DNA of 64,000 bases from Limnohabitans sp. DM1 (GCF_001269385.1 NZ_CXOO01000014.1:171-64170), one strand, 5' to 3'; positions 9,539 to 20,897 are shown, counted from the stretch's first letter. The notes: a model not told the origin generated them from the letters alone. Numbers and translations are program-made.

Positions 9539-10933
9539 TTATCGTGGATCGCGGTCACGCGAACGCTGCAGGTCACGCGAACGCGTGTCCACAGCCCCAG
9601 TGTTAGCAGCGCTGGTCGTGGCAGGTAAAGCAGCTGCGCTGTCCATTGCTGGCGGTGCCACACTGCTCACTTGCTGGATGATTTTGTCGAGCGGCAAATA
9701 CAACAGGTTCGAGCCCTGCTTGCTGTCCACCAGTACTTTAGTCACATTGCTGTAAATCTGCTGCATGGTGTCGGTGTACAGGCGGTCGCGCATGACTTGT
9801 GGCGACTTTTGGTACTCGGGCAAAATGGTTCTGAAGCGCTCAGCATCACCTTCGGCTTGCGCCACGATGCGCTCACGGTAAGCATCGGCCTCTTCCTTCA
9901 GGCGAGACGCGGCACCTACGGCACGCGGCACCACATCGTTGGCATAGGCTTGGGCTTCGTTTTTGGCACGCTCACGTTCCTGGCCCGCTTTCAACACATC
10001 GTCAAAAGCCGCCTGAACCTGCTCGGGAGGCCGCACGCCGCCTTGCTGCAAGTTGATGCCGACCACCTCAATGCCTACTTTGTAGCGGTCCAAAATGGTT
10101 TGCATCTTTTCACGGACACGGGGCGCAATCTGGTCGCGCTCTTCGGCCAGGGCCGAGTCCATTTTCATCTTGCCCACCACCTCGCGCACGGCCGTCTCGG
10201 CGGACTGCACCACCGCTTCGGTCGGGTTGCGGCTTTCAAACAAATAGGCGCGGGCATCGTTCAAACGGTATTGCACCGCAAACTTGATCTCCACAATGTT
10301 TTCGTCCTCGGTCAACATGGCCGATTCACGCAGGCCTGTGGCTTTGATGATGTTGTCGCGGCCAATGTCCACTGAACGGATCTGGGTCACAAACACCAGC
10401 TCATGGCGCTGCACGGGGTAAGGCATGCGCCAGTTGAAACCCGCACCGACGGTGGAGTGGTACTTGCCGAACTGGGTGATCACAGCTTGCTGGCCCTCTT
10501 GCACGATGAAGAATCCCGTGCCCAGCCAGACCAACACAGCAGCCGCCAGGATCACACCCAAGCCGAGGTTTTTGAAGAAAACAGTCATGCCCGGGCCGCC
10601 AGAACCGCCAGAACCGCCTGAGCCCCCAGGGCCTTGGGGCTTTTGGGGACCACCCTTGCCGCCAAACAACTGGCCCAGCTTACGGTTGAAATCACGCCAG
10701 AGTTCATCCAGATCAGGTGGGCCGTTTTGCTGTTGCTGCGAACCACGACCGGGTGGTTGCTGCCAGGCATCTGGCTTGGGTCCAGTGGGAGGCACATCGA
10801 CTGAGGGCTTGTTGCCCGAATCAGAGGGAGATTTGTCGTCATCCCGACCCCAACGTGGGTCGTTCAGATTGAACATGCCTCGGATCTTGGCGGGGAGCAA
10901 AGACCAACGCAGCGCTGGCAGATGAAAATTCAT
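9539..10933 (-). CDS. hflK: FtsH protease modulator HflK
   Basis: A 464-residue partner of HflC. The N-terminal segment has the family motif NLNDPRWGRDDD, then a proline/glutamine-rich stretch and a Gly-Ser-Gly linker ([11 protein letters not shown]) leading to one membrane anchor (VILAAAVLVWLGTGFFIV). The SPFH domain and an Ala/Glu-rich coiled region follow. The C-terminus ends with an Arg/Asp repeat (RSRDLQRSRDRDPR). ATG at 10933 is used; an internal ATG at 10876 (MFNLNDPRWG) has GAGG only two bases upstream and is a plausible alternative. Confidence 0.94.
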   Translation of the reverse strand: MNFHLPALRWSLLPAKIRGMFNLNDPRWGRDDDKSPSDSGNKPSVDVPPTGPKPDAWQQPPGRGSQQQQNGPPDLDELWRDFNRKLGQLFGGKGGPQKPQGPGGSGGSGGSGGPGMTVFFKNLGLGVILAAAVLVWLGTGFFIVQEGQQAVITQFGKYHSTVGAGFNWRMPYPVQRHELVFVTQIRSVDIGRDNIIKATGLRESAMLTEDENIVEIKFAVQYRLNDARAYLFESRNPTEAVVQSAETAVREVVGKMKMDSALAEERDQIAPRVREKMQTILDRYKVGIEVVGINLQQGGVRPPEQVQAAFDDVLKAGQERERAKNEAQAYANDVVPRAVGAASRLKEEADAYRERIVAQAEGDAERFRTILPEYQKSPQVMRDRLYTDTMQQIYSNVTKVLVDSKQGSNLLYLPLDKIIQQVSSVAPPAMDSAAALPATTSAANTGAVDTRSRDLQRSRDRDPR

Positions 10934-10989
10934 GGTGAAGTGTCTTTGTCGAAATGACGAACTCGCATTGTGCCGAATTCAGTGGGACT

Positions 10990-12177
10990 TCAATGCAGAT
11001 CACCCGGATATTCCCGGGTCAAGTCACGGGGATCTGTGGCTTCAGAAACAGTGGGGGGCAAGGCGGTTTTGACAATGTCGGACAAGGCAGAACGCAGCAA
11101 ATCCAAGCCCTTGCCCGATTGGGCACTCAAAAACACACGAGGCACGGGCTGACCGTCCATCTCGTATTGGTCTTGCAGTTGCACGGGGTAACGTTCTGCG
11201 TCCAGTGCATCGAGCTTGTTGAAGACCAAAAGCTGCGGCACGTCCTCGGCCCCGATTTCGGTCAACACCTTTTGCACCTCGGCCATTTGCTCGGGCCAAT
11301 CCGGGTTGGCGGCATCCACCACATGCAGCAGCAAATCCGCATCAGTGGCCTCTTGCAAGGTGGCCTGAAAAGCCTCCACCAAACCATGCGGCAAGTCGCG
11401 GATGAAGCCCACAGTGTCAGACAAAGACACCGATCGGCCTGCTTCGCCCAAATACAGTTGGCGGGTGGTGGTGTCCAGCGTGGCAAACAGTTGGTCTGCC
11501 GCGTAGGCACGCGCCTTGACCAAGGCGTTGAACAAGGTGGATTTGCCTGCGTTGGTGTAACCCACCAATGAAATGTTGAAGGTGTCGCGGCGATCACGCT
11601 GACGGCGCTGCGTGTTGCGCTGGCGCTTGACCTTGACCAAACGTTCTTTGATGCGCTTGATCGAATCGTTGATCATGCGACGGTCCAATTCGATTTGTGT
11701 CTCGCCAGGGCCACCGCGCATGCCGATACCGCCGCTTTGCCGCTCCAAGTGAGACCAACGCCGCACCAAACGTGTGCTGAGGTATTGTTGACGCGCCAAC
11801 TCCACCTGCAACTTGCCTTCGTGGCTGCGCGCACGCTGGCCAAAAATCTCAAGGATCAGCAATGTGCGGTCGTTCACGGGCAAGCCGATATGGCGCTCCA
11901 GATTGCGTTGCTGCGCCGGGCTCAGGGCTTGGTCAAACAAAACCTCGACAGCGCCGTGCATCAAGGCCAACTCCTTGATTTCATCGGCTTTGCCACTGCC
12001 TACAAACAGCGCTGGATCGGGCGCTTTGCGTTTGCAGGTCAAACGGGCCACGGGTTTCATGCCCCCGGATTCGGCCAGCAGGCCCAACTCTTGAAGGTCG
12101 GCATCGAAATGCGCTCGCCCAAAGTCAACGCCGACCAATAAGGTCGGCGCTGGGGCATTGAAAGAGGTTTCAGACAT
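10990..12177 (-). CDS. hflX: ribosome-splitting GTPase HflX
   Basis: A 395-residue GTPase that dissociates stalled or stressed 70S ribosomes and binds the 50S subunit. The glycine-rich N-terminal HflX domain includes GGIGMRGGPGETQIELDRR and a basic helical region (KRIKERLVKVKRQ). It is followed by the G domain with G1 VGYTNAGKST, G3 DTVGFIRDLP and G4 FNKLD. ATG at 12177 follows GGAGG at eight bases; an eight-residue longer frame lacks such a site. It lies between hfq and hflK as in most proteobacteria. Confidence 0.96.
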   Translation of the reverse strand: MSETSFNAPAPTLLVGVDFGRAHFDADLQELGLLAESGGMKPVARLTCKRKAPDPALFVGSGKADEIKELALMHGAVEVLFDQALSPAQQRNLERHIGLPVNDRTLLILEIFGQRARSHEGKLQVELARQQYLSTRLVRRWSHLERQSGGIGMRGGPGETQIELDRRMINDSIKRIKERLVKVKRQRNTQRRQRDRRDTFNISLVGYTNAGKSTLFNALVKARAYAADQLFATLDTTTRQLYLGEAGRSVSLSDTVGFIRDLPHGLVEAFQATLQEATDADLLLHVVDAANPDWPEQMAEVQKVLTEIGAEDVPQLLVFNKLDALDAERYPVQLQDQYEMDGQPVPRVFLSAQSGKGLDLLRSALSDIVKTALPPTVSEATDPRDLTREYPGDLH

Positions 12178-12231
12178 GGTCAGCAACCTCCGGCAGTGCA
12201 CTGGGGCACCACCGCTTGTTTGGAGACTGCA

Positions 12232-12477
12232 TCAAGCGGTTATTTCGCCCAACTCGGGAGTGCTGAAGGTCACAGAACGCCCTGGCACGATGGTGGAAAT
12301 GGCGTGCTTATAGACCATTTGAGTGACGGTGTTGCGCAACAAAACCACATACTGATCGAAGGATTCAATCTGACCTTGCAGCTTGATGCCGTTGACCAGA
12401 TAAATCGAGACTGGCACGTGTTCGCGGCGCAGCGCATTCAGGAAGGGGTCTTGCAAAAGTTGACCTTTATTGCTCAC
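12232..12477 (-). CDS. hfq: RNA chaperone Hfq
   Basis: An 81-residue Sm-like hexameric chaperone that anneals small RNAs to mRNA. The Sm1 region ([20 protein letters not shown], residues 23-42) and the Sm2 motif YKHAIST (56-62) are intact; the C-terminal tail is very short, as in other betaproteobacteria. The start is GTG at 12477, preceded by GGAG at seven bases, which yields the canonical [15 protein letters not shown] longer frame to 12561 is not supported. The gene heads the hfq-hflX-hflKC-hisZ-purA series. Confidence 0.97.
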   Translation of the reverse strand: MSNKGQLLQDPFLNALRREHVPVSIYLVNGIKLQGQIESFDQYVVLLRNTVTQMVYKHAISTIVPGRSVTFSTPELGEITA

Positions 12478-12564
12478 GATATTCTCCGTGTTCAAAAGTT
12501 GTGAAGTACAGACCTTAACACAGGGCTGCAAGGGGATTGGTTGAAAAAAACAAATCCGCAAAAA

Positions 12565-13905
12565 TCAGGAGGGATCCTTGCTTGCATAGGGATTGGTGGA
12601 GGTTTTCATCTCAATGCGCAAAGGCGTTCCTGACAGATCAAAGGCCTTGCGAAAACGGGCTTCCAGAAAACGCTTGTAGGAATCCGTCACATGTTCCAGC
12701 GAGTTGCCGTGCACCACGATCACAGGCGGGTTCATGCCGCCTTGGTGCGCATAGCGCAACTTGGGGCGGAACATGCCGCCGCGCTGAGGACTTTGGAACT
12801 GCACGGCCTCCAGCAACAAACGCGTCAAGATGGGTGTGCTCATTTTGCACATGGCAGCCTTGTGGGCTTGAACAATGGAGCCCCAAACCGGTCCCAGGCC
12901 CTGGCGTTTTTTGGCCGAGATAAAGTGCATGTTGGCAAAGCTCAAAAACGGCAGCCGCGTCTCGATCGAGCGCTGCACCAACTGGCGCTGATACTCGTCA
13001 ACAGCATCCCATTTGTTCACGGCCAAGACCATGGCACGACCGCTTTCCAGCGCGTAACCGGCAATGTGCGCATCCTGATCGGTCACGCCCTGCTCCGCGT
13101 CAAGCAGCAACAGCACCACATTGGCCGACTCGATGGCCTGCAAGGTTTTGACCACTGAGAATTTCTCGATGGCCTCAAACACTTTGCCCTTGCGGCGCAA
13201 ACCCGCGGTGTCGATCAACTCGAACTTTTGGCCTTGCTTTTCAAACGGGACTGAAATCGCGTCACGCGTTGTGCCGGGCATGTCAAACGCCACCAAGCGC
13301 TCTTCACCTAACCAGGTGTTGATGAGGGTTGACTTGCCCACGTTGGGGCGCCCTGCCACGGCGAGTTTGATAACCGAAGGGTCCTCTTCGGTTTCTTCTG
13401 GCTCATCCGGAAGGTTGAGCAAATCAAATGCCAGCTCCATCAGGCCGCGCGTGCCTTGTCCATGCGCGGCCGAAATGGCAATCACCTCGCCCAAGCCCAG
13501 TTCATAGAACTCGGTCAGCTGGATACCTTCGAGCATGCCCTCGGCTTTGTTGGCGACCAACAAAGTGGGTTTGCCAATTTTGCGCAGGTATTTGGCAATG
13601 TCATGGTCCTGCGCAGACAAACCGCCGCGCGCATCGACCACAAAAATCACCACATCGGCTTCGGCCACCGCTTGCTGCGTTTGCTTGGCCATTTCTTTGT
13701 AAATGCCGGTGCTGGCATCGGGCTCGAAACCACCCGTGTCGATGACGATGAATTCCTGACGGCCTTGTTTACCATTGCCATAGTGCCGGTCACGGGTCAA
13801 GCCTGCAAAATCAGCCACGATGGCGTCTCGACTCTTGGTGAGTCGGTTGAACAGCGTGGATTTGCCCACATTGGGACGGCCCACCAGGGCCAAAACGGGT
13901 TTCAC
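12565..13905 (-). CDS. der: ribosome-assembly GTPase Der (EngA)
   Basis: A 446-residue essential GTPase with two tandem G domains that acts in 50S subunit maturation. P-loops are GRPNVGKST at residues 9-17 and again near residue 186, with G4 motifs NKAEG and NKWD. A C-terminal KH-like domain follows, with the PPVIVVHGN strand. The initiator is GTG at 13905, 19 bases after bamB. Its neighbours bamB, yfgM and hisS are the standard Der neighbourhood. Confidence 0.97.
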   Translation of the reverse strand: MKPVLALVGRPNVGKSTLFNRLTKSRDAIVADFAGLTRDRHYGNGKQGRQEFIVIDTGGFEPDASTGIYKEMAKQTQQAVAEADVVIFVVDARGGLSAQDHDIAKYLRKIGKPTLLVANKAEGMLEGIQLTEFYELGLGEVIAISAAHGQGTRGLMELAFDLLNLPDEPEETEEDPSVIKLAVAGRPNVGKSTLINTWLGEERLVAFDMPGTTRDAISVPFEKQGQKFELIDTAGLRRKGKVFEAIEKFSVVKTLQAIESANVVLLLLDAEQGVTDQDAHIAGYALESGRAMVLAVNKWDAVDEYQRQLVQRSIETRLPFLSFANMHFISAKKRQGLGPVWGSIVQAHKAAMCKMSTPILTRLLLEAVQFQSPQRGGMFRPKLRYAHQGGMNPPVIVVHGNSLEHVTDSYKRFLEARFRKAFDLSGTPLRIEMKTSTNPYASKDPS

Positions 13906-13924
13906 TTAAAAATTTTCCGATCCA

Positions 13925-15052
13925 TCATTCGGGGCGAAATCCAAATATGCCCCCGGTGCGTGTCACCACCACCAAAGTTTGTCCTGCCAACACCGGTCGG
14001 CCCATGATGGCATTGCCATCGGTACTCAAACGCTGTAAAGCCTGACCGTCCTGTTTGGACAAAAAGTGCACAAGGCCATTGTCGTCACCCAGCACCACCG
14101 AACGCTCCAGCGCCAAAGGCGCCGTCAAACCGCGAAAACGCAAGGCATCCTGAGTCCAGGCGGTTTGACCACTCGAGCGCTGCCAAGCCACGACTTTGCT
14201 GTCAGACTCCGCACCAAAAATGAATTTATCATCACCGTCAACGCCTTGGTGACCTTGCGCCGATCGGCTCCATTGGACCGTGCCCCGATTGCCATCCACA
14301 CAAGCCACAGACGACTGAAATGCTCGGGCGCATACGGTGCTGCCCAGACGGCTCACACCGGCCACCAGGTCCACCAGACGCTCGACCTCGTTGGTGCCGC
14401 GAGAGGCGCCGAGCAAAGTTTCCCAGCGCACAGCGCCTGTTGTCGGATTCAATGAAGCCAGACGGCCACCCCACCCGGCCAGCAAGGTGTCCCCAAAAGG
14501 GATCAACAAACCCGCCTGCTTGAGCACCAGCGGATCGCCTGCACGTTGCTGAGTCCACAGTTTTTGCCCCGTAGCGCCATCGAGAGCGGTCACAGCGCGA
14601 TCAGCGGTCAAGACAAACACGCGCTGTCCGGCAACCACTGGCGGGGTGTACGACAAGGCGGACAAGGCATAGCGCCACATCACCTTGCCCGACTCCATGG
14701 CCACAACTTCGTTGTTGCCGGTGATCACCGCAAAGCGCTGACCATCGCCGCCCACACCCGCTTGAATAGGGACATTCAGATTCAGACGCCAGACGTCCTT
14801 GCCCGTGCTGGCATCCAGCAGCGCCACTTGCCCGGTGGAAGAGGCCAACGCCACTTGCCCGCCCTTGACCGAAGCGATCAGGGGCGTGGTTACCGGACCG
14901 ATGCTGTTGCTCCAGAGTTTTTCAACCACCAACTGACCTGTAACGGTCGGCAACGCGGCGGGGTTGGGTTTTTCGGGCGCACTGGAACAGGCAGAAACCA
15001 AAAACACCACCAAGCCCAGCAAGGGCCAATGCAAGGACTTCCGTTTGTTCAC
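13925..15052 (-). CDS. bamB: outer-membrane assembly lipoprotein BamB
   Basis: A 375-residue eight-bladed beta-propeller lipoprotein of the BAM complex, which inserts beta-barrel proteins into the outer membrane. The signal peptide ends in the lipobox LVSAC with lipidated Cys22, and PQQ-like propeller repeats follow (VALLDASTGKDVWRLNL, VTALDGATGQKLWTQQ). GTG at 15052 overlaps the upstream yfgM-like stop by 4 nt. Together with bamD at 24313 this gives two BAM lipoproteins in the window. Confidence 0.95.
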   Translation of the reverse strand: MNKRKSLHWPLLGLVVFLVSACSSAPEKPNPAALPTVTGQLVVEKLWSNSIGPVTTPLIASVKGGQVALASSTGQVALLDASTGKDVWRLNLNVPIQAGVGGDGQRFAVITGNNEVVAMESGKVMWRYALSALSYTPPVVAGQRVFVLTADRAVTALDGATGQKLWTQQRAGDPLVLKQAGLLIPFGDTLLAGWGGRLASLNPTTGAVRWETLLGASRGTNEVERLVDLVAGVSRLGSTVCARAFQSSVACVDGNRGTVQWSRSAQGHQGVDGDDKFIFGAESDSKVVAWQRSSGQTAWTQDALRFRGLTAPLALERSVVLGDDNGLVHFLSKQDGQALQRLSTDGNAIMGRPVLAGQTLVVVTRTGGIFGFRPE

Positions 15053-15720
15053 TTTTTGCTCTCCGGGGCCGTCGCAGATTCAGGGTCCACACCCAGGGCA
15101 TTGAGCTTGGCTTGCACCAGGCGACGGTAATCGGGCGTGTCCGCCAATGCGGCCCAGGCCTTTTTGTAGGCGGCAATGGCGTCAGCGGCCTGGCCTTTGG
15201 CCTGCAGCACATCACCACGCAAATCAGCCTCCAGCCCGGCCATGGCGGGGGTGAACGCCTGATTCAGGGTCTTCAAGGCATCGTCATGGGCTTTGGCATC
15301 GAGTTGCAAAGCAGCCAGACGCAAACGGGCAATATCGCGGTAAGCCGGATCGGCCGCACCTGCGGCAACCCAGTTGAGCGCATCGCGTGCCGCATCGGTT
15401 TTGCCTTGCGCCTGCAAACTTTTGGCCGCCAGCAGTCCGGCTTGTTGGGCGTATTGCGTGGCGGCAAATTTATCTTTCATGTCGGCAAAACTACGCTCCA
15501 CACGGGAGGCATCGCCAGACGCCACGGCGCGTTCGACTTCGTCGTACATGGCTGAGGCCTTGACCGCCTGGCTGCGTTGCCAATATTGGTAGCCGTTCCA
15601 GGCAGCGTAGCCGCCCAGCACCACAATCAGCACCCAGGAAATCAGGTTGCCCCAGGTCTTCCAGAAGTGCTTGATCTGGTCAAGTTGTTCTTGTTCGTCA
15701 AGGTCGAGTGCTTTGGCCAT
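15049..15720 (-). CDS. YfgM-family ancillary SecYEG translocon protein (TPR)
   Basis: A 223-residue inner-membrane protein with a short cytoplasmic N-terminus (LDEQEQLDQIKHFWKTWGN), one membrane helix (LISWVLIVVLGGYAAWNGY) and a periplasmic tetratricopeptide-repeat domain, as in YfgM. E. coli YfgM interacts with SecYEG and the periplasmic chaperone PpiD. Its place between hisS and bamB is conserved. The stop overlaps the bamB GTG. Confidence 0.9.
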   Translation of the reverse strand: MAKALDLDEQEQLDQIKHFWKTWGNLISWVLIVVLGGYAAWNGYQYWQRSQAVKASAMYDEVERAVASGDASRVERSFADMKDKFAATQYAQQAGLLAAKSLQAQGKTDAARDALNWVAAGAADPAYRDIARLRLAALQLDAKAHDDALKTLNQAFTPAMAGLEADLRGDVLQAKGQAADAIAAYKKAWAALADTPDYRRLVQAKLNALGVDPESATAPESKK

Positions 15721-15744
15721 GGTGTGTTTATTGCTGATTGCGCT

Positions 15745-17094
15745 TCAAAGCGGAGATTGTAGGCTGTGGGCCCAGTCGGACACCGTGCTCAAAGACTCGG
15801 TGCGTTGAGCCCCAGCCCCGTCGCGCAGCGATTTGACCGCGACCTGGCCCTGGGCCAGTTCTTCGGCACCAAAAACCAGGGCAAAACGTGCGCCCGAGGC
15901 ATCGGCCTTTTTGAATTGAGATTTCATGCTGCCCATGCCCTCACCACCCGCGCCGCTTGCACCGGCGTGCATTTGGGCCGACACGCCACAGGCACGCAAG
16001 GTTTGCAGCACCTGCATGGCCACCGGCAAAGCAGCGGTTTCGGGGATGATGGCGTAGACATCGGGGGCCAGATCGGGCAAGGCTTCGCCCTGCTCTTTGA
16101 TGAGTTCGAGCACGCGCTCAACACCCAGTGCCCAGCCCACGGCGGGTGCGGGTTTGCCGCCGACCTGCTCAATCAGGTAGTCATAACGGCCACCGCCGCA
16201 GATGGTGCCTTGTGAGCCCAGGCTGGTGGTGATGAACTCGAACACCGTGAGGTTGTAGTAATCCATGCCGCGCACCAAGCGCGGGTTGATGCTGTAGGCC
16301 ACGCCGTTCGCGTCCAGTATGGCTTTGACCGCGTTGAAGTGAGCCAAAGAGGCCTCACCCAGAAAGTCGAGCAAACGCGGCGCGGCCTCGACCACGCTTT
16401 GCATGGCCGGGTTCTTGGTGTCCAGAATGCGCAGCGGGTTGCTGTGCAGGCGGCGCTTGGCCTCTTCGTCGAGGACATCGCTGTGTTTTTCGAGGTGGGC
16501 GATCAGCGCGGCGCGGTGGGCCTGGCGCTCGGCGGGTTGGCCCAGGCTGTTGAGTTCCAGACGCACGTCTTTCAGACCCAACACCTTCCAAAGGTCATTG
16601 GCCAACAAAATCAATTCGGCATCGACCTCAGCCCCGCCAAAACCCAGCACCTCGGCGCCAATCTGGTGGAACTGGCGGTAGCGGCCGCGCTGCGGGCGCT
16701 CATGGCGGAACATGGGGCCCATGTAGTACAGGCGCTTGCCGCCTTCGTACAGCAGGTTGTGCTCGACCACCGAGCGCACCAAACCGGCTGTGCCTTCGGG
16801 GCGCAGGGTCAGTTGCTCGCCGTTCAATCGGTCTTCAAAGGAGTACATCTCCTTTTCGACAATGTCGGTCACCTCGCCCAAGCCGCGCACAAACAAGGCT
16901 GTCGGCTCGACGATGGGCAAACGCACATTGCGGTAGGCGTAGCGCGCCATCAAAGCGCGCACCTGGCCCTCCAGCCACTCCCAACGCGCCGAGTCGGGCG
17001 GCAGGATGTCGTTCATGCCCTTGACGCCCACCAGCTTCTGGGCTTTGGCCGTTTTTTCGACTTTGGGGGTGTTTTCTTTCAGCGACTCGCTCAT
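15745..17094 (-). CDS. hisS: histidyl-tRNA synthetase
   Basis: A 449-residue class II synthetase that charges tRNA-His. The N-terminus carries a short Lys/Glu-rich extension before the conserved [19 protein letters not shown]. Class II motif 2 is [14 protein letters not shown] with [22 protein letters not shown], and the HisA/B motifs are [15 protein letters not shown] and [11 protein letters not shown]. The anticodon-binding domain is at the C-terminus. It overlaps ispG by 4 nt. The duplicate-like hisZ upstream in the window is the regulatory paralogue. Confidence 0.97.
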   Translation of the reverse strand: MSESLKENTPKVEKTAKAQKLVGVKGMNDILPPDSARWEWLEGQVRALMARYAYRNVRLPIVEPTALFVRGLGEVTDIVEKEMYSFEDRLNGEQLTLRPEGTAGLVRSVVEHNLLYEGGKRLYYMGPMFRHERPQRGRYRQFHQIGAEVLGFGGAEVDAELILLANDLWKVLGLKDVRLELNSLGQPAERQAHRAALIAHLEKHSDVLDEEAKRRLHSNPLRILDTKNPAMQSVVEAAPRLLDFLGEASLAHFNAVKAILDANGVAYSINPRLVRGMDYYNLTVFEFITTSLGSQGTICGGGRYDYLIEQVGGKPAPAVGWALGVERVLELIKEQGEALPDLAPDVYAIIPETAALPVAMQVLQTLRACGVSAQMHAGASGAGGEGMGSMKSQFKKADASGARFALVFGAEELAQGQVAVKSLRDGAGAQRTESLSTVSDWAHSLQSPL

Positions 17095-18377
17095 TTTTTC
17101 TCAGCAGATCCGGAACCAAAACGGTTCTCAATGTAGTTTTCAACCAGCACCTGGAACTCTTGCGCAATGCCTTCACCGCGCAGCGTCAGGCGCTTTTCGC
17201 CGTCGATGAAGACGGGGGCAGCAGGCGCTTCGCCCGTGCCGGGCAAGCTGATGCCGATGTCGGCGTGCTTGCTTTCGCCGGGGCCGTTCACGATGCAGCC
17301 CATGACCGCCACCTTGAGGTTTTCCACCCCAGGGTAGCGCACGCGCCACACCGGCATTTGGGCGCGCAAAAAGTCGTCAATCTGTTTGGCCAGCTCCTGG
17401 AAGGTGCTGCTGGTTGTGCGCCCGCAGCCGGGGCAAGCCGTGACGCTGGGCACAAAAATGCGCAAGCCCAGCGACTGCAAAATTTCGGACGCGATCACCA
17501 CCTCTTGCGTGCGGGCCTCTCCCGGCTGGGGCGTGAGCGACACGCGGATGGTGTCGCCAATGCCTTCTTGCAGCAGCACGGACAAAGCCGCGGCTGAAGC
17601 CACGGTGCCCTTGGTGCCCATGCCCGCTTCGGTCAGGCCCAGGTGCAAGGCGTAGTCGGTGCGGCGGCCCAATTCGCGGTAGACCGAGATCAAATCCTGC
17701 ACGCCCGAGACCTTGCACGACAGAGCGATTTGGTCCCCATTGAGGCCCATGGCCTCGGCACGCTGGGCCGACGAGATGGCCGACGAAATCAGCGCCTCGT
17801 ACATGACCTGACGCGCTTCCCACGGGTTGGCGCGCTGGCTGTTGGTGTCCATCAGATCGGCCAACAGCTCTTGGTCCAGGCTGCCCCAGTTCACGCCGAT
17901 GCGGATGGCTTTGTTCCAGCGCATGGCCGCTTCGATCATCTGGCCGAACTGCACATCGCGCTTGTCGCCCTTGCCCACGTTGCCGGGGTTGATGCGGTAC
18001 TTGGACAGCGCCTCGGCACACGCCGGGTAGTCGGTCAGCAAGCGGTGGCCGTTGTAATGGAAGTCGCCGATCAGGGGCACATCGATGCCCATCTTGTCGA
18101 GCTGGTCGCGGATATGCGGCACGGCCTCGGCGGCTTCGGGGGTGTTGACGGTGATGCGCACCATCTCGGAGCCGGCAATCGCCAGCTCCTTGACCTGGAT
18201 GGCGGTGCCGATCACATCCACCGTGTCGGTGTTGGTCATGGACTGCACGCGCACCGGGGCGCCGCCGCCCACGGTGACGATGCGCGAACCCCAGACCACT
18301 TGGGACTGGCGGCTTTTGCGCTGGGCAGGCACAGCGATGGTGATGGGCTTAGGCAAGGGCGTGACGGGAAGAGTCAT
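17091..18377 (-). CDS. ispG: 4-hydroxy-3-methylbut-2-enyl diphosphate synthase
   Basis: A 428-residue iron-sulfur enzyme of the MEP isoprenoid pathway that converts MEcPP to HMBPP. The [4Fe-4S] ligands are the two cysteines in [12 protein letters not shown] and the cysteine in [17 protein letters not shown]. The N-terminal TIM-barrel region ([11 protein letters not shown]) is typical. It overlaps rodZ upstream and hisS downstream by 4 nt each, so it is translated within one long message. Confidence 0.97.
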   Translation of the reverse strand: MTLPVTPLPKPITIAVPAQRKSRQSQVVWGSRIVTVGGGAPVRVQSMTNTDTVDVIGTAIQVKELAIAGSEMVRITVNTPEAAEAVPHIRDQLDKMGIDVPLIGDFHYNGHRLLTDYPACAEALSKYRINPGNVGKGDKRDVQFGQMIEAAMRWNKAIRIGVNWGSLDQELLADLMDTNSQRANPWEARQVMYEALISSAISSAQRAEAMGLNGDQIALSCKVSGVQDLISVYRELGRRTDYALHLGLTEAGMGTKGTVASAAALSVLLQEGIGDTIRVSLTPQPGEARTQEVVIASEILQSLGLRIFVPSVTACPGCGRTTSSTFQELAKQIDDFLRAQMPVWRVRYPGVENLKVAVMGCIVNGPGESKHADIGISLPGTGEAPAAPVFIDGEKRLTLRGEGIAQEFQVLVENYIENRFGSGSAEKK

Positions 18378-19294
18378 TCTTTCACCTCAAAACGTGCGAC
18401 GGTGACTTTGGTGTGCGGCGTGAGATCGAACGCCTGCCCACGGTACTTGACCGTGACCACGTGCGCTCGCCCGACCGTGACATTCATGGGCAAGATGTTT
18501 TGCACGCTCTTGGATTCGCCTGCTTGCAAAACGCCGCTCCAGACGATCTGGTTTTGTGCACCCCGCACTTCAACCCAGCTCGTATCGGAAGCGGTGAACA
18601 ACAGCTCAGGCTTGCCTGCCGTAGCCGTCGGAGCAGGCACCGCAGCCACAGGCTCAGGCGCAGCAACTGGCGTCACCTGAGATGGGACAACTACCGCTTC
18701 AGAGGCCTGAGGCAGAGCATCGGACGGCGGAAAAACTAGCGCAGGGAGCGCCGCCTCTCTTTCGGTCACCATGGTGGACGGCGACGATGAGGGAGACTGG
18801 AACCAGTTGCTCGCCCGCTGAAACCAGGTCCACTGCGAAGGGGCTGGCAACCAAATGAGTGCAATGGTCAGAGCCAACAAGACAGCGGCAACCCACAAGG
18901 CCTGAGGGGGCAAGACACGCGCCCCGGCTGGACGCGAGACAGTCAGCCCCGCATTGGCAATGCTCCACTTGACGACCAACTGACTGGCACTCGCGTGGGT
19001 TGCAGCCTTGGGCAGTAAAGCCAGAATGGGCGCGGGGTCCGTGTGCAAATGGCGGCAGACGCTGGCGGCCAAGGCGCGAACAAAAACAGGGCCCTTGGCT
19101 GGATCGTGCTCGTCGGCTTCCAAGGCCTGTAGCTGCCGCACAGACACTTTCAATGTCAGTGACAGTACGGACAGATCGACTCCCGCCCGGATTCTGGCAG
19201 CACGCAACAACTGGCCCGCAGTGGCGGCCTCAGGGGCATCAGGTCGAGAAGGCTGCAGCACGCCTTCCTCGCCAAGCATGGGGGTTTCTGACAT
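18374..19294 (-). CDS. rodZ: RodZ-like cytoskeletal helix-turn-helix membrane protein
   Basis: A protein of about 306 residues with an N-terminal HTH_25 domain ([20 protein letters not shown]), one membrane helix ([17 protein letters not shown]) and a C-terminal DUF4115 beta domain ([18 protein letters not shown]). RodZ links MreB filaments to the cell-wall elongation machinery. ATG at 19294 overlaps the rlmN stop as TGATG; a GTG one codon upstream is equally possible. The Pro/Ala/Val-rich linker after the membrane helix is low in complexity. Confidence 0.85.
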   Translation of the reverse strand: MSETPMLGEEGVLQPSRPDAPEAATAGQLLRAARIRAGVDLSVLSLTLKVSVRQLQALEADEHDPAKGPVFVRALAASVCRHLHTDPAPILALLPKAATHASASQLVVKWSIANAGLTVSRPAGARVLPPQALWVAAVLLALTIALIWLPAPSQWTWFQRASNWFQSPSSSPSTMVTEREAALPALVFPPSDALPQASEAVVVPSQVTPVAAPEPVAAVPAPTATAGKPELLFTASDTSWVEVRGAQNQIVWSGVLQAGESKSVQNILPMNVTVGRAHVVTVKYRGQAFDLTPHTKVTVARFEVKE

Positions 19295-20439
19295 CACTGA
19301 TCTCTTGGGTAATCAAGGGGAGAAACAGGGACCAAGGCAATGGTGCGCTGCTGCGCAATCCGGGTTTGAACCTGGGTACGGTCTTTGACATCACCAGCCA
19401 ATTGTCCGCAAGCGGCATCAATGTCATCGCCTCGGGTTTTGCGGATGGTGGTCACCAATCCAGCGTCCTGCAATTTTTTGGCAAAGGCCTGCACACGCGC
19501 AGGGGACGAGCGCAGCAATCCCGAAGCAGGAAAAGGATTGAACGGGATCAGGTTGAACTTGCAGCGAAGCCCTTGGCGCGCGTGTTTCTGCACCAGATCA
19601 ATCAGCTGTTCGGCGTGTTCAGACTGGTCATTCACGCCGTCCAGCATGCAGTATTCAAAGGTGATGAAGTCTCGCGGCGCATGGGTCAGATAAGCAATGC
19701 ATGTTTGCATCAACTCATCCAGCGGGTATTTGCGGTTCAGCGGTACCAGGTTGTCGCGCAATGCGTCATTGGGTGCATGCAGCGACACCGCCAAGGCCAC
19801 CGGGCAATCGCCCGACAAACGCTCGATCATGGGCACCACACCCGAAGTGGACACGGTGACACGGCGGCGCGAGAGGCCATAACCGTGGTCGTCGAGCATG
19901 GCGCGCAAAGCGGGCACGAGCGCCGAATAGTTTTGCAGCGGCTCGCCCATGCCCATCATCACCACATTGGAGATGACGCGGTCTGGTGTGTTCAGGTGCT
20001 TGCGCAAAAAGTGTTCGGCGAACCACAGCTGGGCCAGGATCTCACCCGTGGTTAGATTGCGGCTGAAGCCTTGGTGGCCAGTTGAGCAAAAACGACACCC
20101 CACAGCGCATCCTGCCTGGGATGAAATGCACAAGGTGCCCCGGTCGTCTTCCGGGATGAACACTGATTCGATGGCGTTGCCATCGCCGACATCGAAAAGC
20201 CACTTGATGGTGCCATCGGCGGAAATGTGTTGACTGATCACGGGCAGCGCCGAAACGTGCGCGTGCGCCTGGAGCTTTTGGCGCAAGGACTTGGCCAGAT
20301 CGCTCATTTGATTGAAATCAGAAGCTCCCCGCTGGTGGATCCAGCGGAAAAGCTGGGTAGCCCGAAAGCGCTTTTCGCCCAATCCGTCACAAAAAACGGC
20401 CAGACCTTCCAGGTCAAATTCGAGAAGGTTGGCCGTCAT
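19294..20439 (-). CDS. rlmN: dual-specificity 23S rRNA/tRNA methyltransferase RlmN
   Basis: A 381-residue radical-SAM enzyme that methylates C2 of A2503 in 23S rRNA and A37 in some tRNAs. The radical-SAM cluster ligands are Cys111, Cys115 and Cys118 in [10 protein letters not shown]. The methyl-carrying cysteine is expected in the C-terminal ACGQLAGD segment. It starts the rlmN-rodZ-ispG-hisS chain. It lies 32 bases downstream of ndk, the usual proteobacterial order. Confidence 0.96.
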   Translation of the reverse strand: MTANLLEFDLEGLAVFCDGLGEKRFRATQLFRWIHQRGASDFNQMSDLAKSLRQKLQAHAHVSALPVISQHISADGTIKWLFDVGDGNAIESVFIPEDDRGTLCISSQAGCAVGCRFCSTGHQGFSRNLTTGEILAQLWFAEHFLRKHLNTPDRVISNVVMMGMGEPLQNYSALVPALRAMLDDHGYGLSRRRVTVSTSGVVPMIERLSGDCPVALAVSLHAPNDALRDNLVPLNRKYPLDELMQTCIAYLTHAPRDFITFEYCMLDGVNDQSEHAEQLIDLVQKHARQGLRCKFNLIPFNPFPASGLLRSSPARVQAFAKKLQDAGLVTTIRKTRGDDIDAACGQLAGDVKDRTQVQTRIAQQRTIALVPVSPLDYPRDQ

Positions 20440-20471
20440 ACAGATGAGGTCGCGCTGAAACCGCGACGCGA

Positions 20472-20897
20472 TCAGCGTGCGTAAACGTTCATGCCGGGGA
20501 AGAAGAAGGCAACTTCAGCGGCGGCGGTTTCGGGGGCGTCAGAGCCGTGCACGGCGTTGGCGTCGATGCTGTCAGCAAAGTCAGCGCGGATGGTGCCAGC
20601 AGCAGCCTTCTTCGGGTCGGTCGCGCCCATCAGGTCACGGTTCTTGGCGATGGCGTTCTCGCCTTGCAGGGCTTGAATCATCACGGGGCCGGAGACCATG
20701 AAGTCCACCAGGTCCTTGAAGAAAGGACGCTCTTTGTGCACAGCGTAGAACTGCTCGGCTTCGCCGCGCGACAGGTGAGCCATCTTTGCGGCGACCACTT
20801 TCAGGCCGGCAGCTTCAAAACGGGCATAGATTTGACCGATGACGTTCTTGGCGACTGCGTCGGGCTTGATGATGGAGAGGGTGCGTTCGATGGCCAT
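20472..20897 (-). CDS. ndk: nucleoside diphosphate kinase
   Basis: A 141-residue kinase that equilibrates nucleoside di- and triphosphates through a phosphohistidine. The active-site His117 lies in [10 protein letters not shown], and the N-terminal block [17 protein letters not shown] is canonical. ATG at 20897 is preceded by CAGGAAA; an eleven-residue longer frame is not supported. The length equals the family norm. Confidence 0.98.
   Translation of the reverse strand: MAIERTLSIIKPDAVAKNVIGQIYARFEAAGLKVVAAKMAHLSRGEAEQFYAVHKERPFFKDLVDFMVSGPVMIQALQGENAIAKNRDLMGATDPKKAAAGTIRADFADSIDANAVHGSDAPETAAAEVAFFFPGMNVYAR

Noticed and set aside
9700..9720. GGTTCGAG-like T-loop sequence suggesting a tRNA
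   Set aside because: It lies inside hflK and no acceptor or anticodon stem can be formed around it. No tRNA was found elsewhere in the window.
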